Below are positions 1-8,715 of a stretch of 64,000 bases of DNA, piece after piece. The notes under the pieces were generated by a model. That model searched no databases. It was not told the DNA's origin and was given only the letters and a program-made list of their open reading frames with translations. This DNA comes from Alphaproteobacteria bacterium WMHbin7 (lineage in GTDB: Bacteria; Pseudomonadota; Alphaproteobacteria; Rhodospirillales; WMHbin7): contig PDZW01000003.1 in assembly GCA_002753155.1 (NCBI GenBank), positions 1-64,000 of the forward strand, in the 5' to 3' direction. The position numbers were made by a program, and so were the translations under genes. Each line of letters opens with the position of its first letter. Within the stretch, counting starts at the first letter, position 1.

Positions 1-1
1 T

Positions 2-394
2 CTGGTACGCGGGCTGGCCGATGTTCGGGAAAATCTGTCGTCAAAATTGGAACAGATGGTCGATGCCCGCCCGTTGCCCCGCTTCAAGGGGGAAACGCCC
101 GAGCCGCGCCCCGTTCTGAAGCAGGGCCATATTCCGGGCAGTCTGCCCATGCCATTTCCCGTCTTCTTCGACAAGAAGGACGGGGTGATGAAAAACGCTC
201 GCGAGTTGAATCAGGCTTTCGCCGAAGCCGGTATCGATCTTGGAAAGCCTCTCTTGTCCACTTGCGGTTCTGGCGTTACGGCCTGTGTGCCCGCTCTGGC
301 GGCTTTCCTGCTGGGCTATGAGGATGTGGCGGTCTATGACGGCTCGTGGGCCGAGTGGGGCAACCGCGATGACACTCCGGCGGAGTTGGGCTGA
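2..394 (+). CDS. sseA: 3-mercaptopyruvate sulfurtransferase, C-terminal part (5' end outside window)
   Basis: The reading frame is open from base 2, so the gene starts upstream of the window. What remains is the second rhodanese domain. The active-site loop CGSGVTA (bases about 265-285) is the form typical of 3-mercaptopyruvate sulfurtransferases, which move sulfur from mercaptopyruvate to thiol acceptors or cyanide. The tail has the usual GYEDVAVYDGSWAEWG pattern. Its TGA stop shares one base with the ATG of the next gene (TGATG), indicating translational coupling and a joint role in sulfur amino-acid metabolism. Only the missing N-terminus limits the call. Confidence 0.9.
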   Translation: MVRGLADVRENLSSKLEQMVDARPLPRFKGETPEPRPVLKQGHIPGSLPMPFPVFFDKKDGVMKNARELNQAFAEAGIDLGKPLLSTCGSGVTACVPALAAFLLGYEDVAVYDGSWAEWGNRDDTPAELG

Positions 395-1572
395 TGACGG
401 ACAAGATCAGAAAGCTCAAGCCCTCGACGCTTGCCGCCCATGTCGGACGTGGCCACGCAGATCATCAAGGTGCGGTCAATCCGCCGGTCTATCACGTCTC
501 GACCATTCTTTATCCCGATGTCGCCACCATGGAGGAGCGCGGCACGCGCCCCTTCGATGGCATGACCTATGGCCGATTCGGAACCCCCACCACCTTCGCC
601 CTGGAAGAAGCTGTTTGCGCGCTTGAGGGCGGCTATCGCTCGATTGCCGTGCCGTCGGGATTGGCGGCCATCACGCTGGTGTTGGAAAGCTTTCTGAAAT
701 GTGGCGATCACGTTCTGGTGAGCGATTCCGTCTATCAACCGACAAGGCGCTATTGCGACGGGCATCTGAAACGCCAGGGCGTCGAGACGACCTATTACGA
801 TCCTCTGATCGGGGCCGACATCGCCGATCTGATCCGCCCCAACACCAAGCTGGTCTTCGTTGAGGCGCCGGGATCGCTGACTTTTGAAATTCAAGACATC
901 CCCGCCATCGCAGCCGAGGCTCACAAGAAGGGGGCTTTGGTGGCGATGGACAATACCTGGGCAACGCCGCTTTATTTCAAGCCCTTCGAAAAGGGCGTCG
1001 ATCTGTCCATTCAGGCGGCGACGAAATACATCGTGGGCCATGCCGATGCCATGATGGGGGTCGTCACCTGCGCCAGTCAGGATTTATGGCAGACCGTGAA
1101 GGCGCATGCGGCGGCGCATGGGCTGGGTGTCGGGGCCGAGGAGGCCTATCTGGCGCTGCGCGGCCTGCGCACATTACCGGTGCGCCTGGAGCGTCATCGC
1201 GAGACGGCGATTCTGCTGGCGACCTGGCTCAAGCACCGCCCCGAGGTCTTGCGCGTTCTGCATCCCGCCCTGCCCGAAGACCCCGGCCACAAACTATGGC
1301 GGCGCGATTTTACCGGCAGTTGCGGACTGTTCGGTTTCATCTTCCAGCCGATCGGCAAGGACAGGGTCGATGCCTTCCTGAACGCGCTGGAATTGTTCGG
1401 CCTTGGCTATTCCTGGGGTGGCTTTGAAAGTCTGGCTATCCCCGCCGATTCCGGCATCAAGCGCACGGTGACGTCCTGGACTCCCGGTGGTCCCACCATC
1501 CGCCTTCACGCGGGACTGGAAGACGCAGATGATCTTATCGCCGATCTGGAACAGGCGCTGCGGCGGTTATGA
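394..1572 (+). CDS. metC: cystathionine beta-lyase (PLP-dependent)
   Basis: A 392-residue Cys/Met-metabolism PLP enzyme that cleaves cystathionine to homocysteine, pyruvate and ammonia. The PLP lysine is K211 in ATKYIVGHAD, and a PSG loop near residue 90 and the DNTWATP motif near 190 are present. Length and motifs fit MetC better than cystathionine gamma-synthase. It is coupled to the upstream sulfurtransferase gene by a 1-base overlap, and its 3' end overlaps the convergent znuB by 6 bp. No riboswitch is possible between the coupled genes. Substrate choice (MetC against related gamma-lyases) is inferred from family resemblance. Confidence 0.88.
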   Translation: MTDKIRKLKPSTLAAHVGRGHADHQGAVNPPVYHVSTILYPDVATMEERGTRPFDGMTYGRFGTPTTFALEEAVCALEGGYRSIAVPSGLAAITLVLESFLKCGDHVLVSDSVYQPTRRYCDGHLKRQGVETTYYDPLIGADIADLIRPNTKLVFVEAPGSLTFEIQDIPAIAAEAHKKGALVAMDNTWATPLYFKPFEKGVDLSIQAATKYIVGHADAMMGVVTCASQDLWQTVKAHAAAHGLGVGAEEAYLALRGLRTLPVRLERHRETAILLATWLKHRPEVLRVLHPALPEDPGHKLWRRDFTGSCGLFGFIFQPIGKDRVDAFLNALELFGLGYSWGGFESLAIPADSGIKRTVTSWTPGGPTIRLHAGLEDADDLIADLEQALRRL

Positions 1573-2355
1573 TCTTCTGACGCCAAGCGAGAGGACGAAC
1601 AGCAAGACCGAAGCCGCAACAATGGCGGGACCGGCTGGAAGGTCGATGGACAGCGAAGCGAAGAGGCCCAGCAGAACCGACATCGTGCCAATCAGACTGG
1701 CGAGCAGCGCCATCGCTTCGGGTGAGCGGGCGAAGGGTCTGGCGGCGGCGGGCGGAATGACCAGCAGGGCGGTAATCAGAAGAACCCCCACCACCTTCAT
1801 CGCCACGGCCACGGTGAGCGCCATCAGCATCAGGAAAAAAAAGCGCGTGCGCTGGACCTGAAGGCCATCCACGCGGGCCAGTTCCTCATGCGCGGTGATG
1901 GACAAAAGCGGACGCCAAAGCAGGGCCAGGCCAGCAAGCACGCCAAGCGCTCCGCCCCAGGCCCACAAAACATCGGCGAGACTGACCGACAGGACGTCGC
2001 CAAAGAGAAGGCCTTGCAGGTCCAGCTTCAAGGCCGGGGCCAGGGCCAGAGCGATCAGGCCCAATGCCAGGGAGCCATGTGCCAGGATCCCCAGAAGCGT
2101 ATCCGCCTCCAGGCGTTTCTGACGCTCCAGAACGAAGAGAAGGAGGGCGAAGACGAGACCTCCCGCCACCACGCCCGCCATCAGGTCGATCTTCAAGATG
2201 AAGCCCAGGGCAAGGCCCAAAAGCGAGGCATGGGCCAGCGCATCACCGAAATAGGCCATCTTGCGCCAGACCACGAAGCAGCCCAGAGGCCCGGCAACCA
2301 GGGCCACGGCCAGGGCGGCAGCGCAGGAGCGAATCAGAAAGTCGTCGATAATCAT
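1567..2355 (-). CDS. znuB: zinc ABC transporter permease ZnuB
   Basis: A 262-residue integral membrane protein of the ABC-3 metal-permease family, with about seven or eight hydrophobic segments and the family pattern GDALAHASLLGLALG near residue 37. It forms the inner-membrane channel of the ZnuABC zinc importer. It lies downstream of zur and znuC on the same strand, separated from znuC by 193 bp that hold two hairpins. The ATG is at 2353-2355. Confidence 0.92.
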   Translation of the reverse strand: MIIDDFLIRSCAAALAVALVAGPLGCFVVWRKMAYFGDALAHASLLGLALGFILKIDLMAGVVAGGLVFALLLFVLERQKRLEADTLLGILAHGSLALGLIALALAPALKLDLQGLLFGDVLSVSLADVLWAWGGALGVLAGLALLWRPLLSITAHEELARVDGLQVQRTRFFFLMLMALTVAVAMKVVGVLLITALLVIPPAAARPFARSPEAMALLASLIGTMSVLLGLFASLSIDLPAGPAIVAASVLLFVLSLGVRRS

Positions 2356-2548
2356 ACCGGCAAGTCCCTGAAGAGACTTGCCGTATTTGTCCCTCGCCGG
2401 GCGCGCCCGTGTGGGCGCTTGGCCGCCGCCTCAAACCCGAGTGCAGTCGAGGACGAAGGCCGTACTGCATGAGTGGTTCGGCGCAAGCCAATGGCGGCTT
2501 GCCATCGAGCGCGTATTTGTAAAATGTTGGTTAGAGCGCTCGCTGGAA
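2356..2548 (-). other. znuC-znuB intergenic region with two hairpins
   Basis: This 193-bp gap inside the zinc operon has no credible gene. It holds a perfect 8-bp stem-loop (2359-2366 with 2375-2382, 8-nt loop), a few bases upstream of the znuB start, and a 6-bp stem (2484-2489 with 2496-2501). They may adjust znuB expression relative to znuC, by attenuation or mRNA processing. The stems are seen directly; the role is a guess. Confidence 0.4.
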
Positions 2549-3286
2549 TCATCGGTGGGTGTGATCGTGATGATGGGGATAAAGCGCCATGGTCTCGGCG
2601 ATGCGCGGGCCGAACAAAGCCACGAATTCCGGATGACGGCTGACCGCCTCGGGATGGCCGTGACAGCAGACATGGCCGTTCAAACACAGAACCTCGTCGG
2701 TGGCCTGCATGACCAGATGCAGATCGTGCGAAACCAAGAGGACGCCCAATCCCAACTGGTCGCGAAGCTGGGCGATCAGATCGTACAGATCGGCCTGGCC
2801 GGTCAGATCGACCCCACGCACGGGTTCGTCCAGAACCAAAAGCTCGGGCTGTCGTAACAGTGCCCGGGCCAGCAGGACACGTTGCAACTCGCCGCCGGAA
2901 AGGCCCTGCAAGGGCGTGTCCAAAACCTTGGGAGCGCCCACCTGATCCAGGGCCGCCTCGATGACGTTGGAAGATGCGGCAACGGTTGAACGATCATAGG
3001 CCAGTTGCAAGAAGCGCTTGACCGTGAGGGGGAGTGTCGTGGGGATTTCAAGCTTTTGCGGCACATAGCCGATACGAAGCAGGGGGCTTCGCGTGACATG
3101 TCCGGCGTCGGGCTCGATCAGCCCCAGCAGCACTTTCAGAAGCGTCGTCTTGCCCGCCCCGTTCGGTCCCACCACGGTAACGATGGCCTGCTTTCGCACC
3201 TTCAGCGACACCTGATCCAGCACCTTTAATGCGCCATAGGAGAGCGAAAGCTGGCTGGCCTCGATCAGAATGGATTCAGGCGGCAT
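2549..3286 (-). CDS. znuC: zinc ABC transporter ATP-binding protein ZnuC
   Basis: The 245-residue ATPase of the zinc importer. Walker A GPNGAGKT is at residues 40-47, the ABC signature LSGGE at about 129-133, and Walker B LLVLDEP at about 149-155. The C-terminus is histidine-rich (PHHHDHTHR), as in many ZnuC proteins, and may sense or bind zinc. Its start overlaps the end of zur by 11 bp, so the two are translationally coupled. Confidence 0.93.
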   Translation of the reverse strand: MPPESILIEASQLSLSYGALKVLDQVSLKVRKQAIVTVVGPNGAGKTTLLKVLLGLIEPDAGHVTRSPLLRIGYVPQKLEIPTTLPLTVKRFLQLAYDRSTVAASSNVIEAALDQVGAPKVLDTPLQGLSGGELQRVLLARALLRQPELLVLDEPVRGVDLTGQADLYDLIAQLRDQLGLGVLLVSHDLHLVMQATDEVLCLNGHVCCHGHPEAVSRHPEFVALFGPRIAETMALYPHHHDHTHR

Positions 3287-3800
3287 GACGGTTCTTGCTT
3301 TTGCAAGCGGGACATAGGCCCGACAATTCCACCGTCTGCTCCTCCAGCGAAAAGCCGCTCTTCTCGGCCAGCTTTTGAATGGCTCGGGACAGATCCTTGT
3401 CGCAAGCTTCTGCTGTTTGTCCGCAGGCCCGGCACATCAGGAATTGTCCGGCATGTTGTGCCGTTTCAAGATGGGCGCAGCCGATATAGGCATTCTTGCT
3501 TTCGATGCGATGGACCAGACCGTGGGCCTGCAGGAATTCCAAAGCCCGGTACACCGTGGGCGGAGCGGGCCGCCGCTCCCGGGAAGAAAGGGCGGCCAGG
3601 ATCTCATAGGCCCCGATCGGGCTGTGGCTGTTCCAGATGATTCCCAGAACCTGGCGGCGCAGTCCGGTGAATTGAGCGCTCCGCTTGGCGCAGATTCCCT
3701 CGGCCTGTTCCAGCGCCCTGGCAACGCAGCGGGCGTGATCGTGGCGCGCGGGGGGAAATCCGTTTTGGTTGGAAGCGGGCGGCTTGGCCATGGACGACAC
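3276..3800 (-). CDS. zur: Fur-family zinc uptake regulator Zur
   Basis: A Fur-superfamily repressor with an N-terminal winged helix and C-terminal metal sites: the pairs CRACG and CPAC form the structural zinc site, and CAHLETAQH supplies regulatory ligands. First gene of zur-znuC-znuB and divergent from znuA, so the target is almost certainly zinc uptake. The start is unsure: GTG at 3798-3800 gives 174 residues, and ATG at 3789-3791 gives 171. Neither has a clear Shine-Dalgarno sequence, and the GTG lies only 2 bp from the Zur palindrome. The protein would repress its own operon and znuA when zinc is plentiful. Confidence 0.9.
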   Translation of the reverse strand: MSSMAKPPASNQNGFPPARHDHARCVARALEQAEGICAKRSAQFTGLRRQVLGIIWNSHSPIGAYEILAALSSRERRPAPPTVYRALEFLQAHGLVHRIESKNAYIGCAHLETAQHAGQFLMCRACGQTAEACDKDLSRAIQKLAEKSGFSLEEQTVELSGLCPACKSKNRHAA

Positions 3801-3802
3801 CG

Positions 3803-3823
3803 TAATGTTATACTATAACATTA
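3803..3823. promoter_or_regulatory. Zur operator, perfect 21-bp palindrome
   Basis: Arms TAATGTTATA and TATAACATTA flank a single central C, a perfect 10-1-10 inverted repeat in the 74 bp between the starts of zur and znuA. The sequence closely matches the known alphaproteobacterial Zur box (ATGTTATAACAT core). One site can control both divergent transcripts. Confidence 0.9.
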
Positions 3824-3874
3824 GATCGGTCGGTCGGATTATGCAAGGGGCGCCGTTTGTTCAAAAAGGCTTCG

Positions 3875-4804
3875 ATGTTGCGTCATATCTTATTTGTCGC
3901 CTTGGGCTTGATCCCTTCCTTCTGGGCGATGGGGGGCGAAACACCCAGGGTCGTGGCCTCGATAGCGCCTCTTCATTCCCTGGCGGCGTCCGTCATGGCG
4001 GGAGCAGGCGAGCCCGAGTTGCTGTTGCAAGCCAATGCCTCGGCACATGATTTCAGCCTAAGGCCGTCTCAAGCCAGGATTTTGCAAAGAGCCGATCTGG
4101 TGCTTTGGGTTGGGCCGGAATTCGAAAGCTTTTTAGTAAAGCCGGTTTCCTCCCTCAGTGCCCAGGGACGTGTCCTGACCATGTCCGATCTCCCGGGCAT
4201 GCTGAAACTGAATGTGCGCAAGGGCGACTTCTGGGAAAGCCATGCGCATGGGAAGGGGCATAACGTTGCTTCAAGTTTCGAGACGGACGGGCATCTCTGG
4301 CTTGATATCGGCAATGCCAAATTGCTTGCGGCTGCTTTAGCCGACAGGCTTTCGATCATCGATTCCAGGAATGCCGGTCTCTACCAAAGGAATGCAAGCG
4401 CGCTGGCTTCGCGCCTGGATCTCCTTGACAGCCATTTGAAGGCGCGACTGGCGCCGCTGGCCGCCAGGCCTTATGTCGTATTCCATGATGCCTTTCAATA
4501 TTTCGAGAAGCGCTACGGCCTGTCTCCCCTGGGCTCGATCACACAGGACGAGCGCAAGCCATCCGCCAAGGCCTTGGCGGCATTGCGCGGCAAGATTTCA
4601 GATAGCGGAGGGGCTTGTATTTTCAAGGAACCGCAAGCATCGCCGCGTTTGGCCGAGATTCTGGTCGAGGGCCTTCCTGTGCGCATAGGATCGCTTGATG
4701 ATTTGGGCGCTGGCCTGAAGCTTGGCCCCGACATGTTCAACTCTCTGATGAGCGGCTTGGCCGACAGCCTTAGGGAATGCCTGCTTGTGTCGGCTGGTGA
4801 ATGA
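3875..4804 (+). CDS. znuA: zinc ABC transporter periplasmic binding protein ZnuA
   Basis: A cluster A-I metal-binding lipocalin-independent receptor of the ZnuA type, 309 residues, that captures zinc in the periplasm for ZnuBC. The N-terminus is a signal peptide ending near WAMGG. The family's metal-binding histidines are visible in IAPLHSL, ASAHDFSL and VVFHDAFQYF, and a His-rich loop (SHAHGKGHN) sits near the middle. The ATG at 3875 has AAAAAGG five bases upstream; an in-frame TTG at 3857 is a less likely start. The 3' end overlaps the convergent kinase gene by 35 bp. Controlled by the Zur palindrome just upstream. Confidence 0.92.
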   Translation: MLRHILFVALGLIPSFWAMGGETPRVVASIAPLHSLAASVMAGAGEPELLLQANASAHDFSLRPSQARILQRADLVLWVGPEFESFLVKPVSSLSAQGRVLTMSDLPGMLKLNVRKGDFWESHAHGKGHNVASSFETDGHLWLDIGNAKLLAAALADRLSIIDSRNAGLYQRNASALASRLDLLDSHLKARLAPLAARPYVVFHDAFQYFEKRYGLSPLGSITQDERKPSAKALAALRGKISDSGGACIFKEPQASPRLAEILVEGLPVRIGSLDDLGAGLKLGPDMFNSLMSGLADSLRECLLVSAGE

Positions 4805-6503
4805 TCTTGGGCAGCGAGAAGCGGAAGATGGCGCCCTGGCCGATGTCGCTTTCCACCCAGATGCGCCCGCCATGGCGCTCGATCACGCGCTGACATAGGG
4901 CAAGCCCGATGCCGTCGCCGGGATATTCCGTCCGACTGTGCAGGCGTTTGAAGATCAGGAAAATGCGGTCGAAATATTGCGGGTCGATGCCGATGCCATC
5001 ATCCTTGACCGAGATAATCCAGTCCTCGGGGCGTTCCTCCGCCCAGATTCGCAAGTGGGGAACGGCTCCCACTTTCTGAAAGCGCAAGCCGTTGGCGATT
5101 AGCTGTTGGAAGACGGCCTCGATCTGTGATGCATCGACGGTAAGCGTCGGCAGGGTTTCGATCAGAACCTCGGCGCCGGATTGCTTGATGTCGCCGGAAA
5201 GCGTCAGAGCGGCCTTGCGGGCCTGTTCGGTAAGGTCGGTTTCGACGAAGGGCGAGCGGCGTGTGCCGACGCTGGAATAGGCCAGCAATTCGTGAATGAG
5301 GCCTTGCAGCCTTTTGACGCCGTCGACGGTATAGGCGATGAAGGTATTGGCATCGCTATCAAGCTTGTCCTTGTAGCGGCGCTCGAGAAGCTGGACGTAG
5401 CTGCCGATCTGACGCAATGGCTCTTGCAGATCGTGGGATGCGATATAGGCGAACTGCTCAAGATCGGCATTCGAACGCCTTAAGCTGTCGTTGGCGCGTT
5501 CCAGATCGTCGCGGGCCGTTTCTTCCTGGCGGATGGCGCGCAGCACCATCCAGGACAGGCCGGTCATCAACAAGATGGTCAGCACGCCGATGGCGGCATT
5601 GCGCATGGCGCGCCAGTACCATTCGGCCAGGGCGTCGTTCTCGGCAATACTCATCCAGACCAGCAGCGGCGGGGTTTCCACCTTGCGGTACGAGACCACG
5701 CGCTGCACGCCGTCATAAGCCGATTTTCCGCGATAGGTGCCGATGGGCGATATCGGAAGATACTTTACGTAAATCGGATTGGTCGCCATGTTGCGATTGA
5801 TGACGTCGTCGTCCTTGAAAATGGGCTCGCGGATCAGGATCGATCCGTCCAGCTTGTAGACGCCAAGGGCAGGCGTCGAGCCCACGGCCAGATTGTGGTA
5901 GAATTCCTTGAAGTAGATGTTGGAAATGGAAGCGACGGCGATTCCAAGGAATCGGCCTTGGGAATCGATGATGCGCCTGGCCACCGGGAAGGTGAAATTG
6001 TTTGTAAAGGGGTCGCGTGCCACGCGACCGATGAAGAGGGTCTCGTGCCCTTGCTTCAGAACGGGGAAGAAGTCGCGGTCGGTGACGTCCAGAACTTGTT
6101 GCGGCAAGGGGCGCGATGCCAGCATGACGTGGCCTGTGGGATCAACCAGAAACAGCGTTTCCGTTTGGGGCGAGGCATTGGCCATCGACGACATGACGCG
6201 CCGTTCGGTCTCATGCTCTGCCAACATCGGCAGGCGCCCCTGCACGGCGATACGGTCCATCAGGCGCAACACCAGCAGGTCGGCGGAATCCAAGGTGCGC
6301 TTGGTATGTTCCTCCAGCAGGCGCACGTAATCGCGGGTCAGCTTCTCGGAATTGTCGAGGGTCTCGTTATAGTCGGTGATGGTGGCGAAGGTTCCGAATC
6401 CGCCGACAACCAGAACGTAAAAGCCCAGCATGGCGTACAGAAATCCGCGCGGTCCGCGCAGATGCCTTTTCATTCTCGATTGCCCGCCCCGCCCTTTCTT
6501 CAT
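4770..6503 (-). CDS. membrane sensor histidine kinase with Cache-type periplasmic domain
   Basis: A 577-residue kinase. After a basic start comes TM1 (about 22-42), a roughly 250-residue periplasmic region resembling a double-Cache ligand sensor, TM2 (about 285-305), a short coiled coil, then HisKA with the phytochrome-type H-box ASHDLQEPLRQIGSY and an HATPase with DDGIGID and GDGIGLALCQR. All catalytic motifs look intact. No response regulator gene is adjacent, so it is an orphan kinase whose partner and ligand cannot be named. Related kinases with this H-box often feed light, redox or c-di-GMP circuits. Confidence 0.85.
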   Translation of the reverse strand: MKKGRGGQSRMKRHLRGPRGFLYAMLGFYVLVVGGFGTFATITDYNETLDNSEKLTRDYVRLLEEHTKRTLDSADLLVLRLMDRIAVQGRLPMLAEHETERRVMSSMANASPQTETLFLVDPTGHVMLASRPLPQQVLDVTDRDFFPVLKQGHETLFIGRVARDPFTNNFTFPVARRIIDSQGRFLGIAVASISNIYFKEFYHNLAVGSTPALGVYKLDGSILIREPIFKDDDVINRNMATNPIYVKYLPISPIGTYRGKSAYDGVQRVVSYRKVETPPLLVWMSIAENDALAEWYWRAMRNAAIGVLTILLMTGLSWMVLRAIRQEETARDDLERANDSLRRSNADLEQFAYIASHDLQEPLRQIGSYVQLLERRYKDKLDSDANTFIAYTVDGVKRLQGLIHELLAYSSVGTRRSPFVETDLTEQARKAALTLSGDIKQSGAEVLIETLPTLTVDASQIEAVFQQLIANGLRFQKVGAVPHLRIWAEERPEDWIISVKDDGIGIDPQYFDRIFLIFKRLHSRTEYPGDGIGLALCQRVIERHGGRIWVESDIGQGAIFRFSLPKIIHQPTQAGIP

Positions 6504-6563
6504 GCTCCCCTCTTTCGAGCGAGAATATCCTACACGATGTTTCTATAAAAGCGAGAGAAATGG

Positions 6564-6806
6564 TTATTTATCAGTACGATCAACAGTCATGATGCCGATC
6601 GCCATGCCGACGCTGCCAAAGGTGACGAAGAAGCCAAAAAATAGTAGAAAAAGAGCCAGCGCCATGTCGTTAGAGGCGAAGATCAGGCCGCGAAGCCCGC
6701 CAATATCCAAAGCCAGCAGAAGGGTGCCAAAGATAGCTCCCCCTACCGCGCCATACGTCAGGTGGCGAAGCATGAAAAGGAGGATGGGCTGTTCATGTGG
6801 CTTCAT
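6564..6806 (-). CDS. small two-helix membrane protein, unknown function
   Basis: An 80-residue protein with two long hydrophobic stretches (about 18-38 and 48-70), a glycine-rich first helix (GAVGGAIFG) and a charged C-terminus (TVDRTDK). It sits alone between the kinase gene and the next rightward gene. I do not recognise a family. Codon use is like that of its neighbours and the frame is clean, so it is probably real. Confidence 0.6.
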   Translation of the reverse strand: MKPHEQPILLFMLRHLTYGAVGGAIFGTLLLALDIGGLRGLIFASNDMALALFLLFFGFFVTFGSVGMAIGIMTVDRTDK

Positions 6807-6902
6807 GGGAAGGCGCTTTTATGTCTGGAAGGGAGTCGAAATTGGGGGCAAGAGTAGTTACCTTGAGATCATTGCAGGGCCGCCAAGGGGGCGGATGACA
6901 GG

Positions 6903-8621
6903 ATGAACGCATTCACCGAAATGTCTTTGTATATTAGCGGAAACTTAAGGTCGCGCCAATGGGGCATTGCCTTGTTTTTGGTGCTTGTCTTTCTGTTGCC
7001 CTGGCATTCGTCCTCGCCCGCCGCCTTGAGTGACCCACCCCAATCCTCTAGCAAGACCGAGGCTCCTGTCGCTGTGGATGCCCTGCTTCTTGCCATCCAA
7101 AGTCTGTTGGGTGAGATGGGGCTTTATCATGGCGCACTTGATGGCCGCATGAGTAAATCGACCCAGGAGGCCATTCGCCTGCACCAGAAGGCCTGGAATT
7201 TAAGACAGAACGGCCTTCCCAGTGAAGATTTGCTGCAGCATCTGGAAATGGTGGCGGGCATGCGCCGCATCGAGCGGCGTTTGAAGCAGACCAAGGCCGA
7301 GCAGATCACCGGCGCCAAAAGATTGATCGAGGAGTCGCCAGTCACGCGCCGCCTGCTCTTAGAGGCGGCGGCCCGTCCGCAGCCGTCCGTCGAGAATCCT
7401 CAAAGCTGTTTTGACGAGCCGCGCCCGGAATGTCTGGCCATTCTGGCCCGTCAGGCCGCACTGGCCGCCCCCGTCGGGTCGATGCGCGACTGGGCTCTGT
7501 CGGAAGTGGCGAGCGAGGCGGCCGAGGCCGGTGTTCCCCTGATGGCCTGGGAAGTGGCTTCACGCATTGATGATCCCAGAACCTTGATTGCTGCATTGGG
7601 TTCGGTTGCGCGCGCGTTGGCTGAGGGGGGCAATTTCCAGGCTGCGCTTGAGGCATTGGAGGCGATTCCCGATACCGCCCGACGCTGTGAGTCTGCCTTG
7701 AATCTGGCGCAAAGACAGGCCGAGGCGGGAAAGGATGCAGGAGCCCGCGCGGCTCGCAATCTGGCTGTGCAAATGCTAGACAGCCTTAAAATGCCCGAGG
7801 AAATTCTGGCGGCGCGATTGAAGCTGGCGGAAGTGGCCCTGCTTCTGGGCGAGAGCGGGGCGGCATCGCGCTGGCGCCTCGAAGCCGAGCAACGCCTGTT
7901 ATCGCTTCCCGTCGATGCCAGACAGGGGGCCATGGCCAGCCTGTCGATGATCGAAACATCCCTCAAACGCTTTGATGCCAGTCGCCAATGGCTGTTGCAG
8001 GTGCAAGACGGATTGTTGCGCGTTCCCGCCGAGCTCAAGCTGATTGAGGCCATGGCTCTGGCCGGGCGCGGAGACGAGGCTGAAGCCCTGGCGGACTATA
8101 TCGAGGCTCCGCGCTACCGCGTTCTGGCCCAGGTTCGCCTGGCCTCGGCAAAGATCAAGTTGGGTAACAAAGCCGAGGCCAAGCGTCATCTGCGTGATGC
8201 CGGAATTCAGGTGAGCGCCATCGACCTGCCCTTTGCCAAGGCTTATGGGGAAAGCCAGATCGCCTTGGCCTGGCAGGCTTTGGGCGAGAACGAGACGGCT
8301 GAGGCCATGGCCCGGGTCATTGAGGATGAAGCCATCAAGGCGCACACGCTTTGGCGTCTGTCTGACGTCGTTCCCCTGGGCCGACGCGACATATTGCGCA
8401 TCGAGGCGGAACTGGCAACCAAGGCGCATGCCGACCCCTTTGGCCGGGTCTGGATGTATGCCGAACTGGTCCGCGAGCGCTCGCGCCAGGGGGACAAGGC
8501 CGGGGCTCTGGCTCATCTGGCCAGAGGGCTGACCGTGGCCGAGGCGATTTCCGACTCCTGGAGCCGTTCCCGCGCCCTGGCGGCCCTGGCCGGGGCCATG
8601 GCAGAAATGCAGAGGCCATAA
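6903..8621 (+). CDS. exported protein with peptidoglycan-binding-like domain and helical repeats
   Basis: A 572-residue protein. Residues about 18-40 are a signal peptide or membrane anchor. Residues about 58-112 resemble a PG_binding_1 domain (LLGEMGLYHGALDGRMSK, then a helix ending AIRLHQKA). The rest, about 140-570, is alanine- and leucine-rich helical repeats of the TPR/Sel1 sort (EALEAIPDTARR, ALADYIEAPRYR). This suggests a periplasmic scaffold at the cell wall. No catalytic motif is visible. No operon partner on either side. Confidence 0.7.
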   Translation: MNAFTEMSLYISGNLRSRQWGIALFLVLVFLLPWHSSSPAALSDPPQSSSKTEAPVAVDALLLAIQSLLGEMGLYHGALDGRMSKSTQEAIRLHQKAWNLRQNGLPSEDLLQHLEMVAGMRRIERRLKQTKAEQITGAKRLIEESPVTRRLLLEAAARPQPSVENPQSCFDEPRPECLAILARQAALAAPVGSMRDWALSEVASEAAEAGVPLMAWEVASRIDDPRTLIAALGSVARALAEGGNFQAALEALEAIPDTARRCESALNLAQRQAEAGKDAGARAARNLAVQMLDSLKMPEEILAARLKLAEVALLLGESGAASRWRLEAEQRLLSLPVDARQGAMASLSMIETSLKRFDASRQWLLQVQDGLLRVPAELKLIEAMALAGRGDEAEALADYIEAPRYRVLAQVRLASAKIKLGNKAEAKRHLRDAGIQVSAIDLPFAKAYGESQIALAWQALGENETAEAMARVIEDEAIKAHTLWRLSDVVPLGRRDILRIEAELATKAHADPFGRVWMYAELVRERSRQGDKAGALAHLARGLTVAEAISDSWSRSRALAALAGAMAEMQRP

Positions 8622-8715
8622 GGGTTTTTTGACCCGGACTTAACAAAGATCAAGTCCGTTTCGGCCTGGGGCTTCTAGTCTAAGACTCCTTCTCTGCCCG
8701 TTAGGAGTGACGCGC

